Counted from the first letter of the stretch, positions 25,589-34,693 are shown. The stretch is DNA of 51,702 nt from CAYUNI01 sp964446245 (GCA_964446245.1 CAYUNI010000003.1:1-51702); one strand, 5' to 3'. Notes: generated by a model from the sequence alone, not told the origin. Translations and numbers: made by a program.

Positions 25589-28003
25589 TTATTGATGGTG
25601 CTTGGCTTTTAATTCCGCATTTTTTATCGTCTCTAAGGTTTTGATAACAACATCAGGGTTAAGAGAGATGCTTTGGATTCCTTCTTTCACTAAAAAGTCA
25701 GCAAAATCAGGATAATCTGAGGGAGCTTGACCACAAATTCCGATATATTTGTTTTGCTGATTGCAAATCTTTATTACTTGAGAAATTAATTTTTTAACGG
25801 CCGGATCATTTTCGTTGGCAATTTTATTAACAATACTTGAATCGCGGTCAAGGCCCAAGGTGAGTTGCGCCAAATCATTTGAACCTATCGACATCCCATC
25901 AAAACGTTGCAAGAAGTCTTCGGCTCGCAAAATATTAGCTGGGATTTCACACATAACATAAATTTTTAGTTCTTTATCTTTTGCCCGATCAAGGCCGTTT
26001 TCTTTCATCACTGCTAATACCTGATCGGCTTCCTCAGGCGTTCGACAAAATGGAATCATTGGAACCAGATTGGTCATCCCGTGTTGTTCTCGCGCGACCT
26101 GTAGAGCTTGGCACTCTAAAGCAAAAGCTGCTTTAAAATTAGGATCATAATATCGGGAAGCGCCACGCCAGCCAATCATAGGGTTTTCTTCTTGAGGTTC
26201 GTATTTTTCACCGCCAATCAGGGTACGATATTCGTTAGTTTTAAAATCTGAAAAACGAATAATTACATCATTAGGGTAAAAAGCGGCGGCAATCCGAGCA
26301 ATCCCTTCGGCTAACTCATTGATATAGTATTGTTTTTTGTCTTTATAGTCTGGTGTCAGCTCATCTATTTGCTTAACAAGTTTTTTGGTTGTTGAATCTT
26401 TTTCTTTTTTTAGTTTTGGGTAATCAATTAAAGCGTTAGGGTGAATTTTGATATAAGAGGTAATAATAAATTCTAAGCGCCCTAAGCCGACACCGGCGAC
26501 TGGTAATTGGAAAAAGCGAAAAGCTTCTTCTGGCGAACCGACATTCACCATTATTTTCGTCTCGATTTGTGGTAATTTATCTAAACGGTGCTCAATCGTT
26601 TCGTATTTTAGCTTGCCAGCATAGACTGTACCAATCTTGCCATCAGAGCAATCAACAGTCACCTCCTGGCCATTCTTGAGGACTTTAGAAGCATTGCCAC
26701 AGCCGACAATACAAGGGACACCAAGCTCGCGTGAGACAATCGCTGCATGGCTTGTTCGCCCACCCTTATCGGTGATGATTGCCGAAGCAATTTTCATAAT
26801 TGGCTCCCAATCGGGATCAGTAATTTCCGTGACTAAAATTTCCCCCGGTTTGAAATCTCCTAGTCTTTTGGCTTCTTTTATTATTCGCACTTTTCCCGTG
26901 GCAATTTTTGAGCCAACCGGTGCTCCCTTAGTCAATACTTTTCCCGTTTCTAATAATTTAAATTCAATAAAAAGATTTTTATCAGCTGTTGAGTGGACAG
27001 TTTCTGGCCGCGCTTGGACAATATAAAGGCTATTATTTTTGCCATCTTTAGCCCATTCTATATCCATTGGCTGATAGTGCCCTCGTTTTTTAGAAAAATA
27101 TTTTTCGATTGTCACTGCCCAAGTGGCCAACTGAATAATTTCTTTATCTGTGAGCGCGTAGCGTTTTTGTTCAGCTAGCGGAACTTTCACAATCTTTGTG
27201 TCCTTAGGGCCATAAATCATTTTTACTTCTTTAGGGCCTAGTGTTTTGGATAATACACTTTGTAAGCCTTTCTCTAGGGCTGGCTTGAAGACGATATATT
27301 CATCAGGAGTCACTTTACCTTGGACAACCATTTCTCCTAAACCGTAAGAAGCGTTTATAACCACCACTTTGTCATAGCCAGTCTCAGTATCAAGAGAAAA
27401 ACAAACCCCCGAAGCTCCGACATCGCTACGAACCATTAATTGAACTCCGACCGAAAGGGCAATATCAAAATGTGAAAATCCCTTATCAACACGATAAGAG
27501 ATTGCTCGATCAGTAAAAAGTGAGGCGATACAATTCCGGACAGCCTCCATCAATTCCTTGTCTCCAGAGATATTGAGATAAGTTTCTTGTTGGCCAGCAA
27601 AAGAGGCATCGGGTAAATCTTCGGCTGTCGCTGAAGAACGAACCGCGACAGAAACTTTTTTCCCCATTTCATGATAAGCCGACAAAACAGCTGTTTTTAA
27701 ATCATTAGGGAGCTCTTCTTTGCGAATTAAACTGCGAACAATCGCCCCGCGTTTTTGTAAATCACGAACATTGTGGGTATCTAGGCCAGCTAAGGCTTCT
27801 TTGATTTGTTCTTTCAACCCAGTCTGCTCTAGAAAATAACGATAAGCATAAGCGGTCAAAGCAAATCCATCTGGTACTTGAATTCCTAATGGTACAAGAT
27901 TAGTAAACATCTCTCCGAGAGCCGCATTTTTCCCGCCAACAAGAGGAACATCTTCTATCCCTAATTCTCTAAACCATAAAACAAAAGCCTTATCTCTTTC
28001 CAT
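25589..28003 (-). CDS. ppsA: Phosphoenolpyruvate synthase
   Basis: Converts pyruvate and ATP to PEP, AMP and phosphate, or runs in reverse for ATP yield. The 804 residues comprise the ATP-grasp PPDK-N domain (VGGKNAALGEMF, SVAVRSSATAEDLPDASFAGQQ), the swivelling phospho-His domain with H419 (GGRTSHAAIVSREL), and the C-terminal TIM barrel with catalytic C757 (IGICGQAPSDYP). All catalytic elements are intact. It is flanked by a glycerate kinase upstream and a 2-hydroxyacid dehydrogenase downstream, and has its own promoter in the 86-base gap. Confidence 0.96.
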   Translation of the reverse strand: MERDKAFVLWFRELGIEDVPLVGGKNAALGEMFTNLVPLGIQVPDGFALTAYAYRYFLEQTGLKEQIKEALAGLDTHNVRDLQKRGAIVRSLIRKEELPNDLKTAVLSAYHEMGKKVSVAVRSSATAEDLPDASFAGQQETYLNISGDKELMEAVRNCIASLFTDRAISYRVDKGFSHFDIALSVGVQLMVRSDVGASGVCFSLDTETGYDKVVVINASYGLGEMVVQGKVTPDEYIVFKPALEKGLQSVLSKTLGPKEVKMIYGPKDTKIVKVPLAEQKRYALTDKEIIQLATWAVTIEKYFSKKRGHYQPMDIEWAKDGKNNSLYIVQARPETVHSTADKNLFIEFKLLETGKVLTKGAPVGSKIATGKVRIIKEAKRLGDFKPGEILVTEITDPDWEPIMKIASAIITDKGGRTSHAAIVSRELGVPCIVGCGNASKVLKNGQEVTVDCSDGKIGTVYAGKLKYETIEHRLDKLPQIETKIMVNVGSPEEAFRFFQLPVAGVGLGRLEFIITSYIKIHPNALIDYPKLKKEKDSTTKKLVKQIDELTPDYKDKKQYYINELAEGIARIAAAFYPNDVIIRFSDFKTNEYRTLIGGEKYEPQEENPMIGWRGASRYYDPNFKAAFALECQALQVAREQHGMTNLVPMIPFCRTPEEADQVLAVMKENGLDRAKDKELKIYVMCEIPANILRAEDFLQRFDGMSIGSNDLAQLTLGLDRDSSIVNKIANENDPAVKKLISQVIKICNQQNKYIGICGQAPSDYPDFADFLVKEGIQSISLNPDVVIKTLETIKNAELKAKHHQ

Positions 28004-28046
28004 AAAAATAGATCGTGATGAATTATTATTAATTTAAACAATCTTA

Positions 28047-28075
28047 ATTATACCTTGGGCCAATCCAGACGCCAA
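28047..28075 (-). promoter_or_regulatory. ppsA promoter
   Basis: TTGGCG (28070-28075) and a perfect TATAAT (28047-28052) on the - strand, 17 bases apart. The predicted leader is about 40 bases. Confidence 0.6.
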
Positions 28076-28089
28076 ATTTTGACTAAGGG

Positions 28090-29388
28090 CTAGTCTTTGA
28101 TGGCAATAATCAGGTCGGAAACATTGGCGCCAGTTGACCCGGTCAGTAATTGTTGACCAAGATTTTTAAAAAATTCTCCGGAATTATTATCGGCCAAATA
28201 TTTACTTGGTTTTAGTCCAAGCACCTGAGCACTAGCAAGGGATCGCTCATCAGCAATAGCGCCAGCAGCTTCGCCATTATCTTGACCGTCAGTTGCTAGG
28301 CTTAAAATCAACTCTCCTGGTTGCAATAAGGGTAGCGCAGACAAACAAAGTTCTTGATTTCTACCACCCTTTCCCCCACCTTTTATTTTAACGGTTGTTT
28401 CCCCGCCATAAAGAAGGACACTTCTGGCTGGGGTATTGTGTAATATATTAGCTAAGGTCTCCCCGACAGTTTTTGCCTCACCAGCAATAGATTGGTCACA
28501 AATTAGCGCTCGATAGCCCATTTTTTCTGCCTCTACCTTCATCGCTTCTAAAGCAATCTGATTAGAAATAAATAGAATATTTTTTACTCGATTAAAATAT
28601 TTATCATCTTTAGGGGTCTCTAAAAGATCTTGGTACTGAAATTTCAATAAATTTGGTAAATTATATTTTTCTGCAATTTTCCAAGCCAGTGGTATCGTCG
28701 TCTCATCTTTCACTGTTGGACCAGAAGAAATTAAAGATAAGTCATTACCCGATATATCAGAAAAAATCAAACTTATTACTTGGGCGGGAAAAGCATGATA
28801 AGCCAGCCAGCCTCCTCGAGCTAAAGATAAGTGTTTCCTTAAGGTATTTATTTCTTGGATTGATGCCCCTTGTCTAATAAGTTCGGACATTATCGTTTTT
28901 TCTTCAATAGACATTGCATTTCCCGGCTGGCAAAGAAGAGTTGAGCCACCACCAGAAATCACAAACAAAACCAGATCTTCTGATCGAACTTGTTTAAGAA
29001 GAGCAATTAATTGGCGAGTTGCTTCAATGTTACGATCACTCGGTAATGGGTGATCGCCAACAAAACAAGAAAACAGATGGGATTTTTTAGACAATTTAAG
29101 GTCAATCACTACTCCATCCGCCAAATAAGGCTGAAGAATTTTTTCTAAAGCATTAGATGCTTCACTGGCACATTTCCCAACCCCGATTAAAATAATTTTA
29201 CCTTTTGGATTAAGGGGGAAGCGTTCTTTATCAATAAATAAAACATTTTCGATCAATTTAACCCGATCTTGGATTGCTTTTTGGGTGGCGATAGATTTTA
29301 GAGCTGTTTCTGCTAACCAGAGGGCTGTTTGGCGGGCAGGAGTCTTTGCTAATTGCTCAAAATTTTTTATTTGCCATGAGTTAATCAT
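28090..29388 (-). CDS. Glycerate 2-kinase, MOFRL family
   Basis: Phosphorylates D-glycerate to 2-phosphoglycerate, feeding lower glycolysis. The N-terminal DUF4147 domain has ILIGVGKCASEASNAL, DHPLPSDRN and VISGGGSTLLCQPG. The C-terminal MOFRL domain has LLYGGETTVKIKGGGKGGRNQ and SLATDGQDNGEAAGA. At 432 residues the length is typical. I chose the ATG at 29388 over the TTG one codon earlier because an extended -10 box (29397-29405) ends 8 bases before it. It heads the carbon group with ppsA and the dehydrogenase. Confidence 0.9.
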   Translation of the reverse strand: MINSWQIKNFEQLAKTPARQTALWLAETALKSIATQKAIQDRVKLIENVLFIDKERFPLNPKGKIILIGVGKCASEASNALEKILQPYLADGVVIDLKLSKKSHLFSCFVGDHPLPSDRNIEATRQLIALLKQVRSEDLVLFVISGGGSTLLCQPGNAMSIEEKTIMSELIRQGASIQEINTLRKHLSLARGGWLAYHAFPAQVISLIFSDISGNDLSLISSGPTVKDETTIPLAWKIAEKYNLPNLLKFQYQDLLETPKDDKYFNRVKNILFISNQIALEAMKVEAEKMGYRALICDQSIAGEAKTVGETLANILHNTPARSVLLYGGETTVKIKGGGKGGRNQELCLSALPLLQPGELILSLATDGQDNGEAAGAIADERSLASAQVLGLKPSKYLADNNSGEFFKNLGQQLLTGSTGANVSDLIIAIKD

Positions 29389-29396
29389 CAATAATA

Positions 29397-29405
29397 ATTA
29401 TAACA
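29397..29405 (-). promoter_or_regulatory. Extended -10 promoter of the glycerate kinase gene
   Basis: TGTTATAAT on the - strand, 8 bases before the ATG. It predicts a leaderless transcript. Confidence 0.6.
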
Positions 29406-29427
29406 CAGCAAAACTTTTAAGAAAAAA

Positions 29428-31215
29428 TTAGTGCTTAATTAACCCCGAGCTTAACTCTTTGGCACGTTCGATATCTTGTTTAATCTCCAATAAACCAATT
29501 TGCCAAAAATCAGGTGAATCAATTTCTAAACCAAGATTTTTAAAAATTTGCTCGGGTGCTTGGCTGGTGCCAACGCTCAAAAACCTTTTTACTTCTTTAA
29601 TAAAATTTTTATCGGCACGGACTTTAGCTTGCAAGGCCTTAGAAATCAATAAACCACTAGCATAAGAATAGACATAGAAAAAATTGCGAAAATGGCTCCA
29701 ATAAATCCACCAATTTTCTGTCCCGGGGCTTAATTCAATCGCTTGACCAAGATAAGCTGCTAGCCACTTAGTAAAAAGTTGCCCAATTTCTTGTGAGGTC
29801 AAATAGCCGCGAATTCGAAATTCTGCGTGGAGTTCTTGTTCAAAACGGTAAGCGGCAACTTGGCGAAAAATACTAGCAATATCCTCGTCTAATTTTGCCA
29901 TCAAAAGAGTCAATTCTTCCTCTGGAGCGCTTTGCTCACGAATTTTTGCCAAAGCAAAATCTTCAAAGAAAGTACTCGCCACTTCAGCGGTAGATGTTGG
30001 AGTATCAAAATAAAGTGCCGGCTGGTTTTTTTTAATCAATTCGTTATTAATCCCATGGCCAACTTCATGAGCAAGCGTCAGGATATCGCTCACTCGACCT
30101 TGAAAATTTAACATTATATAAGTCGGTCGAATCTTTAAATCATGTGTACAAAAAGCCCCATTCCCCTTCCCAGTCTTAGGATAAACATCAATCAAACCTT
30201 CAGTAATAAATTTAATAAAAATTTGATTTAATTCTGGGTCTAAATCAGCAAGAGTTTTTTCGACTATTTCTACTGCTTCTTGATAATCAAAATGACGTTC
30301 TTTTCCTCCGACAGGAAGATTGCGTTCGTAATAAGGCAAAACTTTTTTATTTAAAATTTTAGCCTTAAGCTCATAAAAACTTTTAGATAAATCGAAAGCT
30401 TCTTCGACTGTTTTCAGCATTGCATCAACGGTGTTTGTCTTTATATCATCAGACAAATGTCTCAACTGATCTGGACGATTAGTTTTTCTTAATTCATCGG
30501 ATATTTTTTTGTGCTCTAAGATTGAATTTAACTCAGCCTCTGCCATTTCTTGTTTAGACAAAAGAATTTCATTTATTAATTTGGCCACCTCTATTCTCGT
30601 CTCTTCTTCTGGAGAATTTAATAAATTAATCAAACCCGGAAAATTAAAAGTTTGTCCGAAAAATATCCGTTCTTCTCTGGCCAAAGAATTTTCAGTCATT
30701 CTAACCCAATTGCCATAAGCACAACCAGATTCCAAATTTAAAATTTTTTCTTCCTCTTCAGATAATAAAAAATTAGCTTCGGCAAAAATACTTTCTAGAT
30801 AATGTTGCCAAATCGATAGTTGAGGATGGTCAAGAAATATTTTTTGCTGAGCAGATGGAATTTTTGCTAAACGGTGAGAAAAAAATTGAATTAGATTATA
30901 TAGCCTTTGGCTATTGTGCCTCGCTTTAGCTAATTCAGCTTTAAATTTAGGGTTATTTTGGTCTAGTTCTGTCAAAAGGCTAAAATAATATACTCGCGCG
31001 CTATCAACACCATATAATTCCCAAAAACGATTGTATTCCGTCAACGCTTCCACTAAAATTTCTGGCACTTCGAGCCAATCTCTTCGATCACTCCATTTTT
31101 TAACAAAATTTTCGCACTCCATTTCAGATTGTTTTCGTGCTTCAGCCAATTTTGGGTCATCGCAAGAAAAGAAAAGGTGGTCTAATTGCCACTCCGTTAG
31201 AATTTTTTTAGACAT
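29428..31215 (-). CDS. pepF: Oligoendopeptidase F (M3 family)
   Basis: Cytoplasmic zinc metallopeptidase that cleaves short peptides. The zinc motif H383-E384-x2-H387 is in LAHEVGHGINN. A further Glu ligand lies about 25 residues on, in TPTSTAEVASTFFEDF. The 595-residue length and helical architecture fit the M3B PepF group. The C-terminal YSYASGLLISKALQAK segment is the usual substrate-binding Tyr region. A -10-like TAAAAT ends 8 bases before the ATG and no Shine-Dalgarno is present. Confidence 0.94.
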   Translation of the reverse strand: MSKKILTEWQLDHLFFSCDDPKLAEARKQSEMECENFVKKWSDRRDWLEVPEILVEALTEYNRFWELYGVDSARVYYFSLLTELDQNNPKFKAELAKARHNSQRLYNLIQFFSHRLAKIPSAQQKIFLDHPQLSIWQHYLESIFAEANFLLSEEEEKILNLESGCAYGNWVRMTENSLAREERIFFGQTFNFPGLINLLNSPEEETRIEVAKLINEILLSKQEMAEAELNSILEHKKISDELRKTNRPDQLRHLSDDIKTNTVDAMLKTVEEAFDLSKSFYELKAKILNKKVLPYYERNLPVGGKERHFDYQEAVEIVEKTLADLDPELNQIFIKFITEGLIDVYPKTGKGNGAFCTHDLKIRPTYIMLNFQGRVSDILTLAHEVGHGINNELIKKNQPALYFDTPTSTAEVASTFFEDFALAKIREQSAPEEELTLLMAKLDEDIASIFRQVAAYRFEQELHAEFRIRGYLTSQEIGQLFTKWLAAYLGQAIELSPGTENWWIYWSHFRNFFYVYSYASGLLISKALQAKVRADKNFIKEVKRFLSVGTSQAPEQIFKNLGLEIDSPDFWQIGLLEIKQDIERAKELSSGLIKH

Positions 31216-31250
31216 TAAACTTCATTTTAAAGGTTGGGGGAAAAAATTCA

Positions 31251-31280
31251 ACCCCCCTATGCTAAAAAACATAAGGGGGT
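31251..31280 (-). terminator. Terminator between the 143-aa gene and pepF
   Basis: A C6/G5 stem continuing into TATG/CATA forms a hairpin with one bulge, followed on the - strand by TTGAATTTTTTCCCC. Confidence 0.6.
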
Positions 31281-31291
31281 GCGATAGACTA

Positions 31292-31723
31292 TCAAGCGAC
31301 CGAAGACCGCCTAAGAGCCCTCTCGTAGCGACGAAATCGTCGCCGCCTAACTGTTGACGGAGTATCCCGGGAAATCCCTAAGGGTTTCCATCTTGTAATC
31401 TTCTGTCGGGGGCTAGTATCCTCCCAACAAGGCTCCTTGCTCATCATTATTTTGGCAGCATCTAATTCTGCTTGCCTCTTGATAATGATCAACTCCTCTA
31501 GCCCATACTCTTTAATAAAAGTTCTTTGGCATTGAATCAATATATCGATTCCAACTCCTTCCTCTCGATATAAGACCCAATTTCTCCAGAGCTGTTTGAA
31601 ATTCTCTTTTTCTTCATGGCCATTTCCCCGATAAACTCTCAAAATTTGTTCCTCGTCGTAGCCAACTGCCGACAGACTCTTTGTAAGTAGCCAAAGCTTA
31701 CACTTTTCCCAAACCACTTTCAA
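31292..31723 (-). CDS. Unknown protein, 143 aa
   Basis: Not recognised. The only usable start is a TTG at 31723, because an in-frame stop lies 18 bases upstream. A perfect TATAAT (31741-31746), with TTGCCA 16 bases further up, puts the promoter about 10 bases before that start. A terminator follows the stop. The protein is soluble with a mixed helical body. It has a strongly basic Arg-rich tail (VRRRRFRRYERALRRSS) that suggests nucleic-acid or ribosome contact. It is transcribed divergently from the 127-aa gene, and the two promoters overlap. Confidence 0.5.
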   Translation of the reverse strand: MKVVWEKCKLWLLTKSLSAVGYDEEQILRVYRGNGHEEKENFKQLWRNWVLYREEGVGIDILIQCQRTFIKEYGLEELIIIKRQAELDAAKIMMSKEPCWEDTSPRQKITRWKPLGISRDTPSTVRRRRFRRYERALRRSSVA

Positions 31724-31740
31724 AGAGCTTCTTATCTCTC

Positions 31741-31768
31741 ATTATATTGTTTAAAACAACTTTGGCAA
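31741..31768 (-). promoter_or_regulatory. Promoter of the 143-aa gene
   Basis: TTGCCA (31763-31768) and TATAAT (31741-31746) on the - strand, 16-base spacer. The same TTGGCAA block can serve as a -35 box for the divergent + strand gene. Confidence 0.55.
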
Positions 31769-31832
31769 ATTTTAGCTATTGCTTTTTAAAAAAATATATG
31801 CTCAAATACCTCAAGAAAGGAGGTGGTATAAA

Positions 31833-32216
31833 ATGATGTACCCCAAATATCTCGGACGGTCAGACAAAATGGCTGAACTCGAGGCAGTTCTTCAAGACCT
31901 GACAGAGGCTCTTGGTCAACTCAATCTAGGCGGAAAAGTGTCTGGAATTGCCGTCCGCTATTCCAAGGGAAGAGGGTTGAATTGGTACGGCTTTTCCCAG
32001 CCAGACCCTGCTTTAGTTTTGCTTCTCCTGAATCAAAGCATCGGGGTAAGTGGTCGGCTACATTTTATCAACGACCGTTTGCCTCGAAGTCATCAGAGCG
32101 GCTTTTTTGTCCCGGCGATGAGCTTCGGCCTAGGACAAGGCAAGTGGATTGCCTTAGTCAATATCCCGCTCTCTCCCGAAGATTTTGCGGGAAAAGCATA
32201 TCGCTATTCCCTCTAA
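31833..32216 (+). CDS. Unknown protein, 127 aa
   Basis: Not recognised. The frame opens at 31779, but the ATG at 31833 follows AAAGGAGGTG (about 31815-31824), the strongest Shine-Dalgarno in the window, so the product begins MMYPKYLGRSDKM. It has a helical N-terminus (MAELEAVLQDLTEALGQL) and a beta-rich rest with many aromatic and Gly residues. No membrane segment is present. A clear terminator (32221-32258) follows. The optimal Shine-Dalgarno together with the terminator suggests a highly expressed single-gene unit. Confidence 0.55.
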   Translation: MMYPKYLGRSDKMAELEAVLQDLTEALGQLNLGGKVSGIAVRYSKGRGLNWYGFSQPDPALVLLLLNQSIGVSGRLHFINDRLPRSHQSGFFVPAMSFGLGQGKWIALVNIPLSPEDFAGKAYRYSL

Positions 32217-32220
32217 AAAC

Positions 32221-32258
32221 AATCCTCCCATCCAAGCATTGACTCGGGTGGGAGGATT
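32221..32258 (+). terminator. Terminator of the 127-aa gene
   Basis: 10-base arms AATCCTCCCA/TGGGAGGATT start 4 bases after the stop. The tail TCGCATTT has only a short T-run. Confidence 0.6.
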
Positions 32259-32297
32259 TCGCATTTAAGGAATATAATTTTAAAAGTTTAGTACCTT

Positions 32298-32942
32298 TTA
32301 TTTTTTCTTTAGTTCATCAAAAAAATCTCGCTCTAATCCTGCCAATGATTGACCAAAAATCTTTGTCACCTCTTCGTCAAAGTGTGAGTAAAGATAAAAT
32401 TTTGGAGAAGCCTTTATTAACTCTTTGATTTTTTCTAAATCATACCGATCAACTAAAAATTTTACAAAAAGAGTGGCAATATTATAAGCACCAGCATTTC
32501 GATAATTATTCCAACCTAACGGGGTGTCATAAAGACGACAAAATCCTGATTCTAAATATAATTTTTTATTGTTTAATATTTTTTCTTGTCGTCCCAAAAC
32601 TACCGCCAAGCCTTCATTAAGCCACCTAGGTAGAGGTTTATCTTTTGCGAGATGATCTATAAAAAGATGAGCTAATTCATGCCTTAATAAACCAGATAAT
32701 TCTTCGGGGCTGTGTTCAGGGCTATCGGTCGACCAACTATCTGGCGATAATATAATAATAGTATCTTTAGCTACAGCATTACCGACTTCCCAGCTAGCAG
32801 TTTTTCTTCCAACCAAATCATCGAATTCTTGACGATTTATTGCCACCTTGACAGCAAAGCCTTCAATTGGGAAACCAAATAATTCTTTCAATTCTTCATA
32901 GGCCAGAGAAATTTGCTCCTGGTATTTACTAATATCTTCCAT
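32298..32942 (-). CDS. Zincin-type peptidase (peptidase MA-like)
   Basis: The motif H88-E89-L-A-H92 followed about 20 residues later by PRWLNEGLAVVLG is the gluzincin arrangement: HExxH plus a downstream Glu. It is typical of the peptidase-MA-like family of small bacterial zincins. No signal peptide or membrane anchor is visible in the 214 residues, so it is probably cytoplasmic. The natural substrate is not known. It lies directly after a 47-aa membrane peptide gene and may share its transcript. Confidence 0.75.
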   Translation of the reverse strand: MEDISKYQEQISLAYEELKELFGFPIEGFAVKVAINRQEFDDLVGRKTASWEVGNAVAKDTIIILSPDSWSTDSPEHSPEELSGLLRHELAHLFIDHLAKDKPLPRWLNEGLAVVLGRQEKILNNKKLYLESGFCRLYDTPLGWNNYRNAGAYNIATLFVKFLVDRYDLEKIKELIKASPKFYLYSHFDEEVTKIFGQSLAGLERDFFDELKKK

Positions 32943-32949
32943 AGATTTT

Positions 32950-33093
32950 TTATTTTACTTGATTGCCAGAAAATTCTTGCGAAATCGATAGATTGTCCAT
33001 ATTAACCTCAGTTTGATCCTTTTTTTCTAGCCAAACAATCAGACCGACAATGATAATGATAATTAAAACGATAACAATTAAAAATTTTTTCAT
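32950..33093 (-). CDS. Small single-pass membrane protein, 47 aa
   Basis: A short frame with a hydrophobic N-terminus (FLIVIVLIIIIIVGLIVWL), one membrane helix, then a polar tail of about 25 residues. The ATG comes 1 base after the stop of the 93-aa membrane protein gene (TAGTATG), which implies translational coupling and supports the gene being real. The function is unknown; a small inner-membrane helper is the simplest reading. Confidence 0.55.
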   Translation of the reverse strand: MKKFLIVIVLIIIIIVGLIVWLEKKDQTEVNMDNLSISQEFSGNQVK

Positions 33094-33094
33094 A

Positions 33095-33376
33095 CTACTT
33101 TTTAATTGCTTTTACAATCACTCCTAAAATATAGCCAAATATATAACCAACGACAAAAGTCAAAATAACTAAGATTATCGCATTCATCATGTTAAAGGCC
33201 GTGATAGTCATGGGCAGATTTATATGATGAAGAGCCAGAACCCAATTGATAAATTGCTGAAGCAGATTAGGAATGATAGCGACGGCTACAGACCAAACCG
33301 CATGCAAAAAAGCGATAAACAAACCAAGCGCTAAACCAAATTGATTGTTTGTCATATATTTACAATTTATTGCCAT
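33095..33376 (-). CDS. Small membrane protein, 93 aa
   Basis: Two long hydrophobic segments (about 13-42 and 58-90) flank a short loop with HHINLP. The C-terminus GYIFGYILGVIVKAIKK is glycine- and aromatic-rich, followed by lysines. It resembles small two-helix membrane proteins often found in Patescibacteria genomes, although I cannot name a family with certainty. The start could instead be the internal Met at residue 8, since no Shine-Dalgarno is seen for either. It lies 18 bases after the cyclophilin gene. Confidence 0.6.
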   Translation of the reverse strand: MAINCKYMTNNQFGLALGLFIAFLHAVWSVAVAIIPNLLQQFINWVLALHHINLPMTITAFNMMNAIILVILTFVVGYIFGYILGVIVKAIKK

Positions 33377-33394
33377 TAATAATTAACAAATCGA

Positions 33395-34072
33395 CTATTG
33401 ATTATTATACTCGCTTATAGTCACTTTCTCCATTACCACTGGGGAAAGTGGTTTGTCATTCATTCCCGTTTTTACTTTTGCGATTGCTTCAGCAATCTCT
33501 TGTCCAGCGATAACCTTGCCAAAAATAGTGTAATTTTTATCTAGGGGCACATCTGCGACCATAATAAAAAACTGACTTCCATTAGTATTGGGGCCAGCAT
33601 TAGCCATTGCTACTATCCCCTTTTTGTAGCCTTCTTGGTAAGAAGGAGTGGTGGGATTAAGTTCATCCGCAAAAGTATACCCGGGGCCACCAGTACCAGT
33701 GCCAGTAGGGTCACCACCTTGAATCATAAAGCCATCAATCACTCGATGGAAAATTACGCCATCGTAAAAATTCTTTTGGGCAAGGGTAATAAAATTCTCT
33801 ACGGTTTTAGGAGCATCGGCATCATAAGTAATAAACTTTATTTCTCCGAGATTTGTTTTAATTGTGACTAAATGAGACATATTTTTTATTTCTTTTAAAT
33901 TATTATTTTGTTTAATTGGGCTAGAGCTTGCTTGATCTGTATTGATCCCAGTCGCAGTCAAATCTATTTGTGACTGAATAGGATTTCCAAGATTAGATTT
34001 ATTTGACCACCAGCCAATACCCAATAAAAGAAGGAGGACAATAACTGCCCCAATGATTATACCTTTATTCAT
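33395..34072 (-). CDS. Membrane-anchored cyclophilin-type peptidyl-prolyl isomerase
   Basis: Catalyses cis-trans isomerisation of proline bonds, here on the outer face of the membrane. An N-terminal helix (about 5-22) anchors the protein. A Ser/Thr/Asn-rich linker (25-65) leads to a compact cyclophilin domain (about 68-222). That domain has VIFHRVIDGFMIQGGDPTGTG, ANAGPNTNGSQFFI and LDKNYTIFGKVI; the active-site Arg is in HRVI, and the FFI and Q segments are intact. The length of 225 includes the anchor. It sits in an envelope gene run and may assist folding of secreted proteins. Confidence 0.93.
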   Translation of the reverse strand: MNKGIIIGAVIVLLLLLGIGWWSNKSNLGNPIQSQIDLTATGINTDQASSSPIKQNNNLKEIKNMSHLVTIKTNLGEIKFITYDADAPKTVENFITLAQKNFYDGVIFHRVIDGFMIQGGDPTGTGTGGPGYTFADELNPTTPSYQEGYKKGIVAMANAGPNTNGSQFFIMVADVPLDKNYTIFGKVIAGQEIAEAIAKVKTGMNDKPLSPVVMEKVTISEYNNQ

Positions 34073-34075
34073 AGT

Positions 34076-34693
34076 TTAATTGCTAATTTGCGCTGTGCTT
34101 ATAATTTTACTAAAAGCTGACAAAATCGGATCATCCAAAGAAGACCATGTGACAGAAAAAACATAGGTCTTATCCCCTTTAGTGATAATTGCTGATTTGC
34201 CAGCATATAGGCCAGACCAATCAAAACTTACTCCTGACAAATCAGATATTATTATTGGTGATAATTTCTTCGAACCAAGCTTCCAGGTAGTTTCTGTTTC
34301 CGCCCAGGTAGAAGGACTTAATTTTTGAGGGTTGGAATAAATATCAATAGATACATTAGAGGGACCTTCTCGAGCCTCTTGGATTTTCCCTGCCAGAAGG
34401 TCACGATTTTCTTTAGTATCCAATACTAAAACAATTGAAGTTTGAGGTTTGGATAAAGACCCTACTTCTCTCTTTACTAAATAAAAATTCGCTGGATAAG
34501 CAAAGGTGAGACCGGCGGAATCTAGACGGTACTGCTTTAACGCTCCAACTGATTCTCTATTTGATTCCCAGCCAGTTTCTTGAGGTAAAAGGCTTTCTTG
34601 TGGAGAAGCGTCTTTTTGAGTCCAAAGCATAGCCCATAAAACAAATACCGCTAACAAAAGTAAAACGATAAGCAAATTTTTCATAATTTTCAT
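34076..34693 (-). CDS. Membrane-anchored unknown protein, 205 aa
   Basis: One N-terminal membrane helix (LLIVLLLLAVFVLWAMLW) is followed by an extracytoplasmic domain with beta-strand character (LTFAYPANFYLVKREVG, SNVSIDIYSNPQ, YVFSVTWSSL). The overall look is that of PsbP-like or similar small secreted domains, but I cannot assign a family. A second Met three codons in is an alternative start. It precedes the cyclophilin gene by 3 bases, so both are co-transcribed. Confidence 0.6.
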   Translation of the reverse strand: MKIMKNLLIVLLLLAVFVLWAMLWTQKDASPQESLLPQETGWESNRESVGALKQYRLDSAGLTFAYPANFYLVKREVGSLSKPQTSIVLVLDTKENRDLLAGKIQEAREGPSNVSIDIYSNPQKLSPSTWAETETTWKLGSKKLSPIIISDLSGVSFDWSGLYAGKSAIITKGDKTYVFSVTWSSLDDPILSAFSKIISTAQISN

